Part shown: one piece after another, positions 42,012 through 46,429 of the stretch | How the letters are laid out: the number at the start of each line of letters is the position of its first letter | How positions within the stretch are numbered: position 1 is the first letter of the stretch | NCBI GenBank assembly: GCA_038226305.1 | Contig: JBBRQN010000021.1 | Span: 1-46,429, forward strand | Direction of reading: 5' to 3' | Length of the DNA: 46,429 bases | DNA from: JASLDZ01 sp038226305 | GTDB lineage: Bacteria > Pseudomonadota > Alphaproteobacteria > Caulobacterales > Caulobacteraceae | Program-made: the position numbers and the translations under genes | The notes under the pieces: generated by a model | Seen by the model: only the letters and a program-made list of their open reading frames with translations | Database searches by the model: none | What the model was told of the DNA's origin: nothing

Positions 42012-42837
42012 CGTCATCGCCGTCGTAGAACACGCCATAGGCCGTATCCACCACCTCGCCGGTGTAGGTGTCGATCAGGAGCGCGTCCGGCCCGTAGCGC
42101 ACCCAGCGGTAATGCTCCGAGGGGGGTGGCGCGAGATAGTAGCTCGCATAGTCGGACAGGAAGTACTGGCTGAGGAAGAAGCTCGACGGCAGGTAAGAGT
42201 GGATGCCGTAACGCTGGTAGCCGTAGCCGCGCGGGAAGCGATAGGCCGACACGCGGAACGCCGGGTGATAGCCGCCTCGGTAGCTGAAACTACGCCCGCC
42301 GCCGCGGTTGTCGTCTCTGCCACGATAGGAGCCGGAGAAGCCCTGCCGCTGGTCGCCGTAACCGCCGCGGAAGCCTTGCTCATAGCCGCCGCCTTGCTGA
42401 CGGTATTGCTGTTGCTGACCGTAGCCGCCGTTGTAGTTGCCCTGGCCGCGATACGGCTGTTGGTAGGCGCGGCCCTGCGGCGCGACCTGCTGTTGCTGAA
42501 CCTGGGGCTGCTGCTGCGCCTGGCCCTGATAGCCACCGAAACGGCCGCCGCGGTCGCGGCCCTGAAACTGGGCCTGCTGCCCTTCGAAGCTGCGCTGGGC
42601 GCTTTGGGCCTGCGGCTGCACGACTTGAGCCTGAGGCGCGGCCTGCTGCTGGCGCCCGCCGAATCCGCCGCCGCCGCGGCCCTGGAAGCCGCTACCGGGC
42701 GAGGCCGGAGCCGCGTTCGATGCATCGCCGCCGCGACCGCCGCCGTGCCGGTCTCCGCCGCCCCGATGATCATCCTGGGCGTGCGCCGATCCTGCCGCGA
42801 GGGCGAGGACGGCGAGAGAGGGGAGGAGCGCCTTCAT
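41995..42837 (-). CDS. RcnB-like protein with long Gln/Gly-rich region
   Basis: Secreted protein (280 aa) with a short signal peptide (MKALLPSLAVLALAAGSAHA), a ~170-residue low-complexity segment rich in Gly, Gln, Arg and Tyr, and a C-terminal RcnB-like domain (YLAPPPSEHYRWVRYG, ALLIDTYTGEVVDTAYGVFY). The low-complexity part is probably disordered. ATG 42837 has AGGA 8 nt upstream and begins the signal peptide; an in-frame start at 42864 adds nine residues without support. It is first of the tandem RcnB pair, with translational coupling to the second gene. Metal binding is a family inference only; the protein has few His and no Cys. Confidence 0.82.
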   Translation of the reverse strand: MKALLPSLAVLALAAGSAHAQDDHRGGGDRHGGGRGGDASNAAPASPGSGFQGRGGGGFGGRQQQAAPQAQVVQPQAQSAQRSFEGQQAQFQGRDRGGRFGGYQGQAQQQPQVQQQQVAPQGRAYQQPYRGQGNYNGGYGQQQQYRQQGGGYEQGFRGGYGDQRQGFSGSYRGRDDNRGGGRSFSYRGGYHPAFRVSAYRFPRGYGYQRYGIHSYLPSSFFLSQYFLSDYASYYLAPPPSEHYRWVRYGPDALLIDTYTGEVVDTAYGVFYDGDDDGQGY

Positions 42838-43018
42838 CGGCTTTGTCCTATGAGGGAGGCGCACGGGATAGGCACCCCTTCGATTTCACCGGTGGTTGTG
42901 ATCCCCGCGCGATGAACTCGTGCTGAACGCGCGAGACACTCACCCGGCCTCTTGGCCGCTGGCGCCTTGAGCGCGGCGGGACTAGATCGGAACCGAAACA
43001 CCGTTGACGAGGCCCGCC

Positions 43019-43738
43019 GTGACCCAGCCGATCGAGCTCCACTACTGGCCGACGCCCAACGGCTGGAAGATCTCCATTGCCTTGGAGGAGATGGGCCTGC
43101 CCTACACGCTGATGCCGGTGAACATCGGCGTGGGCGAGCAGCACGATCCGGCCTTCCGCAAGATCAGCCCCAACGGCCGCATGCCCGCCATCGTCGATCC
43201 GGACGGCCCGGGCGGCGAGCCCATCTCCATCTTCGAGTCCGGTGCCATCCTGCAGTACCTCGCCCGCAAGACCGGCCAGTTCTACGGGGCGGACGAGCGC
43301 GCCCGCATTCTCGCCGACCAGTGGGTCATGTGGCAGATGGGCGGCCTCGGCCCGATGGCGGGGCAGACCCACCACTTCCGCCAGTACGCCCCCTCGATGG
43401 TCACCGACGCGCGGATGACCGCCTACGGCGCCAACCGGTACACCAACGAAACTCATCGCCTGTACGGCGTGATGGAGGTGCGCCTGCGCGAGGCTGACTA
43501 TCTGGCCGGCAACTATTCCATCGCCGACATGGCCTGCTGGCCCTGGGTGGTGCCCTACAAAATGCAGGGCATCGACCTTGCCGAGTTCCCCAAGCTGCAG
43601 GCGTGGTTCGAGCGCGTAGGCGCACGTCCCGCCGTGCAGAAGGGCCGAGCCCTGGGCGAGGAGCTGCGCGGTAACCTCGCCGCCGCCAGCGCCGCCGCCC
43701 AGCGCTCCATGCTGTTTGGACAGCGGGCGCGGGTTTAA
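43019..43738 (+). CDS. Glutathione S-transferase, YfcG-like
   Basis: Glutathione-dependent transferase or disulfide reductase (239 aa) of the Nu class resembling E. coli YfcG/YghU. The N-terminal domain has YWPTPNGWKISIALEEMG, where Thr-Pro-Asn replaces a catalytic Ser/Cys and binds the glutathione thiol, and the contact motif IFESGAILQYLARKTG. The helical domain follows, with NYSIADMACWPWV. The start is GTG 43019, preceded by GAGG at 6 nt; TTG 43004 would add five residues. Two inverted repeats follow the stop. Confidence 0.92.
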   Translation: MTQPIELHYWPTPNGWKISIALEEMGLPYTLMPVNIGVGEQHDPAFRKISPNGRMPAIVDPDGPGGEPISIFESGAILQYLARKTGQFYGADERARILADQWVMWQMGGLGPMAGQTHHFRQYAPSMVTDARMTAYGANRYTNETHRLYGVMEVRLREADYLAGNYSIADMACWPWVVPYKMQGIDLAEFPKLQAWFERVGARPAVQKGRALGEELRGNLAAASAAAQRSMLFGQRARV

Positions 43739-43744
43739 CGGCCT

Positions 43745-43781
43745 GTTCACGCCGGATGAACGTCGATTCACCGGCGTGAAC
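43745..43781 (+). repeat. 11-bp perfect inverted repeat after the GST gene
   Basis: GTTCACGCCGG (43745-43755) is exactly complementary to CCGGCGTGAAC (43771-43781). The 15-nt centre contains a nested TGAA/TTCA pair and one GANTC site (43765-43769). It starts 6 bp past the GST stop. It has no T run, so it could be a 3'-end stabiliser or an operator for the downstream gene. Confidence 0.8.
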
Positions 43782-43784
43782 GAC

Positions 43785-43818
43785 ATCTCTACGCGATCTT
43801 TGAAGTAGAGATTTTGTT
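43785..43818 (+). terminator. Possible terminator after the GST gene
   Basis: An 8-bp perfect stem (ATCTCTAC at 43785-43792 with GTAGAGAT at 43805-43812) with a 12-nt loop is followed by TTTGTT. It is less GC-rich than a classical terminator but has the T-rich tail the preceding inverted repeat lacks. Confidence 0.5.
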
Positions 43819-43850
43819 GACGAAAAAGATCTGGCAGACGCCCGTTGCGC

Positions 43851-43865
43851 TTAACCTTACCTTCA
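43851..43865 (+). promoter_or_regulatory. CtrA-like site upstream of the Sel1-like gene
   Basis: TTAA-N7-TTCA, one mismatch from the CtrA consensus TTAA-N7-TTAA, lies 77 bp before the start of the small Sel1-like gene. A TTGACG (43817-43822) is nearby but without a convincing -10. Motif match only. Confidence 0.3.
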
Positions 43866-43941
43866 GTGGATAAGGTCTTTTCTTCCCTCAGCGACATCGC
43901 ACCCGGCCGCAAAATGCGACACCGGAACAAGGGAAGACAGA

Positions 43942-44226
43942 ATGCAACCGGCGATCGACCACGACACGCTTGCGGCGGAAACCATCATCCCGCTGCCCAC
44001 CCCCACCAGCACAGGCGAAGAGCTGCTGCGCATGGGCATCATGTATTCCACCGGCCAGGGCGGCGCGCCGCTCGACTTCGTGTCGGCGCATATGATGTTC
44101 AACCTCGCCGCCATGCGCGGTTCCGAGGAAGCCAAGCGCTGGCGCCGGGAACTCTCCGCCGAGATGGACCGCGACTCCGTGGCCGACGCCCAGCGCGCCG
44201 CCCGCGAGTGGCTCGCCGCCGCCTGA
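43942..44226 (+). CDS. Small Sel1-like repeat protein
   Basis: 94-aa cytosolic protein (no signal peptide) with a single Sel1/TPR-like motif: ELLRMGIMYSTGQGG, then DFVSAHMMFNLAAMRGSEEA, followed by a helical charged tail (MDRDSVADAQRAAREWL). Similar short proteins occur widely in alphaproteobacteria and have no settled function; Sel1 repeats usually mediate protein contacts. GGAAG lies 6 nt before ATG 43942. It has its own upstream region with hairpins and a CtrA-like motif, and converges with the polysaccharide export gene with a 4-bp gap. Confidence 0.85.
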   Translation: MQPAIDHDTLAAETIIPLPTPTSTGEELLRMGIMYSTGQGGAPLDFVSAHMMFNLAAMRGSEEAKRWRRELSAEMDRDSVADAQRAAREWLAAA

Positions 44227-44230
44227 AGCC

Positions 44231-44989
44231 TCAGCGCGTGGTCAGGAAGCTGTTCGGGGTCAGCGCATAGCTGAACTGCACGGGCACGAGGTCGCGCAGG
44301 TACTGCTGCACGAACAGGCCCGCCACCGCGATCCCGCTCTTGGGCACGTAGACGATGTCGAACCGGCGCAGCGGCACGGCGTCTGTGCGCGGGGCGCCGC
44401 GAACGGCCTGCCCAAGATCGACCTGGCGCATCATCGCCCGGCCATCCACCCCGCGGCGGATCACCACCACGTGCCGCGTGTCGGACGTGTTGAGGAAGCC
44501 GCCCGCCATCACCGACGCCTGCAGGGCGTCGATGTCGCCCGGCATATCGTAGACGCCCGGCTTGCCGACCTCGCCGCCCACGAAGATGCGCAGGGGCTGA
44601 GCCATCTTCACGCTGACCTCCACCTTCGGATCGATCAGCTGGCTGGCGTAGGCCGCTGTGAGCACCTGTTCCAGCTGCGGTGTGGAGCGGTCGGCGGCCA
44701 TGAACGGCCCCACCAGCGGCAGCTGGATCCGCCCATCCAGCCCCACCGTCACAGACCGGTTCAGCTCGGGCGCCGAGGGCGTGGCTACGTCGATCTGGTC
44801 GCCGGGATAGAGGCGATAGCCGGGCTCGTCGTCACGCCAGGTGGCATAGGGGATCGGGGCGAAGTCGGACGGCCGGGCCCGGGCCTCGCCTGCGTAGCCG
44901 CGGCCTCGCGGCCCCGCATCGGAGGCGCAGCCGCTCAGCGCCAGGGCGCAGGCGGCGGCGAGGGCGAAGGTCTGGCGGGCGTGACGCAA
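44231..44989 (-). CDS. Wza/HfsD-like polysaccharide export lipoprotein
   Basis: Outer-membrane polysaccharide export protein (252 aa). A lipoprotein signal ends LSGC (Cys21). The poly-export domain follows with YRLYPGDQIDVATPS and VTVGLDGRIQLPLVG, then an SLBB-type segment (IFVGGEVGKPGVYDMPG). The C-terminus lacks the long Wza transmembrane helix and resembles the shorter HfsD type of Caulobacter holdfast export. The start is TTG 44989, the only in-frame start before the signal. The divergent Wzc/HfsA-like gene at 45444 is its natural partner. A 29-bp GTTAAC element lies 33 bp upstream. Whether the exported polymer is holdfast or another exopolysaccharide is not decided by the sequence. Confidence 0.88.
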   Translation of the reverse strand: MRHARQTFALAAACALALSGCASDAGPRGRGYAGEARARPSDFAPIPYATWRDDEPGYRLYPGDQIDVATPSAPELNRSVTVGLDGRIQLPLVGPFMAADRSTPQLEQVLTAAYASQLIDPKVEVSVKMAQPLRIFVGGEVGKPGVYDMPGDIDALQASVMAGGFLNTSDTRHVVVIRRGVDGRAMMRQVDLGQAVRGAPRTDAVPLRRFDIVYVPKSGIAVAGLFVQQYLRDLVPVQFSYALTPNSFLTTR

Positions 44990-45021
44990 CGGATGCTCTC
45001 GAGACGGCTCGGGGGCATCCT

Positions 45022-45050
45022 CATGGTTAACGGGTAATGCCGGGTTAACG
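45022..45050. repeat. 29-bp GTTAAC element, copy 1
   Basis: Begins CATGGTTAACGGGTAA and ends GGGTTAACG. 26 of 29 positions are identical to the copy at 45347-45375, in the same orientation. On the minus strand it reads TTAACCAT, the CtrA half-site sequence, 33 bp upstream of the polysaccharide export gene. GTTAAC at each end makes it an imperfect palindrome. Confidence 0.85.
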
Positions 45051-45085
45051 GAAGGCTGGCCGGGTCGACCCGGCGGCGGCGGCGC

Positions 45086-45238
45086 TCACTTGATCCAGAC
45101 GTCTTCCTTCGCCTGCTCGATCCGGCGTCGCTGCAGCTCCGCCCAGGCCGCGGTCGCCACCCGCAGCAGGATCAGCAGCACCAACACCGCGCCGAACGCC
45201 ACCACCGACAGCAGGATCATCATCTCCTTGTCGGTCAT
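45086..45238 (-). CDS. 50-aa single-pass membrane protein
   Basis: Small unrecognised protein (50 aa): a polar start MTDKE, one long hydrophobic helix (about residues 6-27, MILLSVVAFGAVLVLLILL) and a basic then acidic tail (QRRRIEQAKEDVWIK). The ATG at 45238 has a strong ribosome site (GAGGAG, 7 nt upstream), which is better evidence for a real gene than the length. An in-frame upstream start at 45268 is less likely. It lies between two copies of the 29-bp element and between divergent polysaccharide export genes, on the strand of the Wza-like gene 96 bp downstream, so it may belong to the export system. Confidence 0.7.
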   Translation of the reverse strand: MTDKEMMILLSVVAFGAVLVLLILLRVATAAWAELQRRRIEQAKEDVWIK

Positions 45239-45346
45239 GGGACGCTCCTCACTCCGCCCTTCCGCCACGGGGCGGTCCGGACTGCACGACCTTGACCATA
45301 AAGGAGAGCGGTCAGCGTGTCGCCGCTACCTCTTGGCAGGCCGCGA

Positions 45347-45375
45347 CATGGTTAACGGGTAACCCCCGGTTAACG
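45347..45375. repeat. 29-bp GTTAAC element, copy 2
   Basis: Second copy, same orientation and length as 45022-45050, with three substitutions in the centre. Here the palindrome is better: GTTAACGGG faces CCGGTTAAC with one mismatch. It ends 68 bp upstream of the Wzc/HfsA-like start. Confidence 0.85.
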
Positions 45376-45443
45376 CCGCGCGGCCGATTGTGGGCCTTGA
45401 GCCCGCCCGCAGTCCGGCGCGGAACCTTGAGTCTGGGGCGGCG

Positions 45444-46429
45444 ATGAGCGCGGGCGTGTGGACGGTGAACGGGGAGGGGGCGGGCGCAAGCTCCGGCCGC
45501 GTCCGCGTGCGCTACACCCCGGAAGACATGGCGACGCTTCTGTGGCGCCAGCGCTGGCTGATGCTGGGCGTGTTCCTGGCCATCTTCGTCATCGGACTGG
45601 CGGTGGCGGTGAAGCAGAAGACGAGCTTCTCGGCCAACTCCAGCCTCCTCATCCGGCTGGGGCAGGAATACGTCTACTCGCCCGAGGTCGGCGACGCCGC
45701 CCGGGGCGCCGCGCCCGACAGCGACCAGATCGTGCAGTCGGAGGTGGAAATCCTGAACTCCGCCGCCCTGAAGGAACGCACGATTAAGGACATCGGGCTG
45801 GGGAAGATCTTCCCCGACCTCGCGCGGCCCTACGACCGCGCCAACCCCGAGCAGAAGCGCCAGATCGAGGGCGCGGCGATCAAGGGAATCGAGACGGGGC
45901 TGAAGATCGGCACCGCCCCGGGCACCTCGGTGGTGCGGCTCACCTACAGTCATCCCGATCCGCAGATGTCGGCCCTCGTGCTGAACACACTGATCGACGA
46001 GTACCTCGTCTATCGCCGAAGCGTGTTGATCGACCGCGACGTGCGGCCGCTGGAAGAGCAGCGCAAGATGTTCGACGTGAAGTTGGCGGCCGCCGACAAC
46101 CAGCTCACCGCCTTCCTCACGGCCAACGGCGTGGGCGATTTCGAGGCCGAGAAGACCGCGCTCGCCACTCTCTACGGCCAACTACTGGCCGACAGCTACA
46201 GCGTCTCGGCGCTAGCCAGCGAGACGCGGGGTCGCCTCGGCGTCGTGCAGGCGCAGGCGGCGGGGGCTCCCAACGAGATCGGCCTCTATCGCGACATCGA
46301 CCACACCGCCGCCGATCAGCTGGCCAAGCTGCGCATCGAGCTGCAGGATCTCTACGCCCGCTATCAGCCGAACAGCCAGCCGGTGCGCGACAAGCAGGCG
46401 CAGGTGGCGGCGATGGAGCGGCTCGCCCA
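45444..46429 (+). CDS. Wzc/HfsA-like polysaccharide chain-length determinant, C-terminus outside window
   Basis: Inner-membrane polysaccharide co-polymerase, open at the window end (328 codons seen). It has a ~35-residue cytoplasmic start with RVRYTPEDMATLLWRQRWLM, a first membrane helix (about residues 40-60, MLGVFLAIFVIGLAVAV) and a large periplasmic domain with SSLLIRLGQEYVYSP, SDQIVQSEVEILNS and the coiled-coil LNTLIDEYLVYRR onward. This is the Wzz/GumC/HfsA pattern. A possible C-terminal tyrosine kinase cannot be judged here. It pairs with the divergent Wza/HfsD-like gene. ATG 45444 is the first in-frame ATG giving this N-terminus. Confidence 0.88.
   Translation, partial: MSAGVWTVNGEGAGASSGRVRVRYTPEDMATLLWRQRWLMLGVFLAIFVIGLAVAVKQKTSFSANSSLLIRLGQEYVYSPEVGDAARGAAPDSDQIVQSEVEILNSAALKERTIKDIGLGKIFPDLARPYDRANPEQKRQIEGAAIKGIETGLKIGTAPGTSVVRLTYSHPDPQMSALVLNTLIDEYLVYRRSVLIDRDVRPLEEQRKMFDVKLAAADNQLTAFLTANGVGDFEAEKTALATLYGQLLADSYSVSALASETRGRLGVVQAQAAGAPNEIGLYRDIDHTAADQLAKLRIELQDLYARYQPNSQPVRDKQAQVAAMERLA

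Noticed and set aside
1..46429. CRISPR array, insertion sequence, prophage or toxin-antitoxin genes
   Set aside because: No regularly spaced long repeats, transposase, phage protein or paired small toxin/antitoxin frames were seen; the 9-bp repeat in the ygfZ-like gene is too short and is coding.

Overview
The window is high-GC, gene-dense DNA of an alphaproteobacterium, most likely a member of the Caulobacterales. The grounds are: a full-length CcrM-type GANTC methyltransferase; an FljK-like flagellin; an F0 operon with split b and b' subunits; the chain smc, DsbA-like lipoprotein, DUF721, mutY leading towards ccrM, which I recall from Caulobacter crescentus; rpsT directly upstream of dnaA; and a Wza-like / Wzc-like polysaccharide export pair resembling the holdfast exporters. 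I cannot name genus or species. The window looks chromosomal: I see no insertion sequence, integrase, CRISPR array, tRNA or rRNA.

Layout. 1-2558 (minus): the end of an ABC-2 permease, its ATPase, and a flagellin. 2764-4893 (plus): a fumarylpyruvate hydrolase-like enzyme, a maleylpyruvate isomerase-like GST and a beta-carbonic anhydrase whose reading frame lacks a sensible stop. 4904-5875 (minus): an FkbM methyltransferase. 6059-13038 (plus): alanine dehydrogenase, a secreted M13 peptidase, and the overlapping carotenoid genes crtY-crtI-crtB. 13159-15279 (plus): rpsT, a strong terminator, a 420-bp dnaA leader with cell-cycle-type motifs, and dnaA. 15319-24343 (minus): a cytochrome c lipoprotein, copD/copC, the F0 operon atpI-B-E-F'-F, smc and a DsbA-like lipoprotein. 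24463-25026 (minus) is a DUF721/DciA-like gene.

25049-32000 (plus) is mainly genome maintenance: mutY, ygfZ-like, a secreted unknown protein, tag, rnhB, clcA and ccrM. 32026-34450 (plus) holds an O-antigen ligase/polymerase-like protein and a GT9 glycosyltransferase. Then come pyrC-like dihydroorotase, a feruloyl-CoA synthase-like ligase and a ThDP enzyme (plus), a DUF1796 protein (minus), gatB (plus), two RcnB-like secreted proteins (minus), a YfcG-like GST and a small Sel1-like protein (plus). The right end has divergent polysaccharide export genes flanking a 50-aa membrane protein.

The main themes are replication and methylation control (dnaA and ccrM only about 17 kb apart, with GANTC and CtrA-like motifs), repair (mutY, tag, rnhB), chromosome organisation (smc), energy (F0, alanine dehydrogenase) and envelope polysaccharide. 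The most unusual DNA-level signals are five GANTC sites spaced exactly 9 bp apart inside the ygfZ-like gene, a duplicated 29-bp GTTAAC element between the polysaccharide export genes, and two divergent gene pairs whose start codons can share one CATG.
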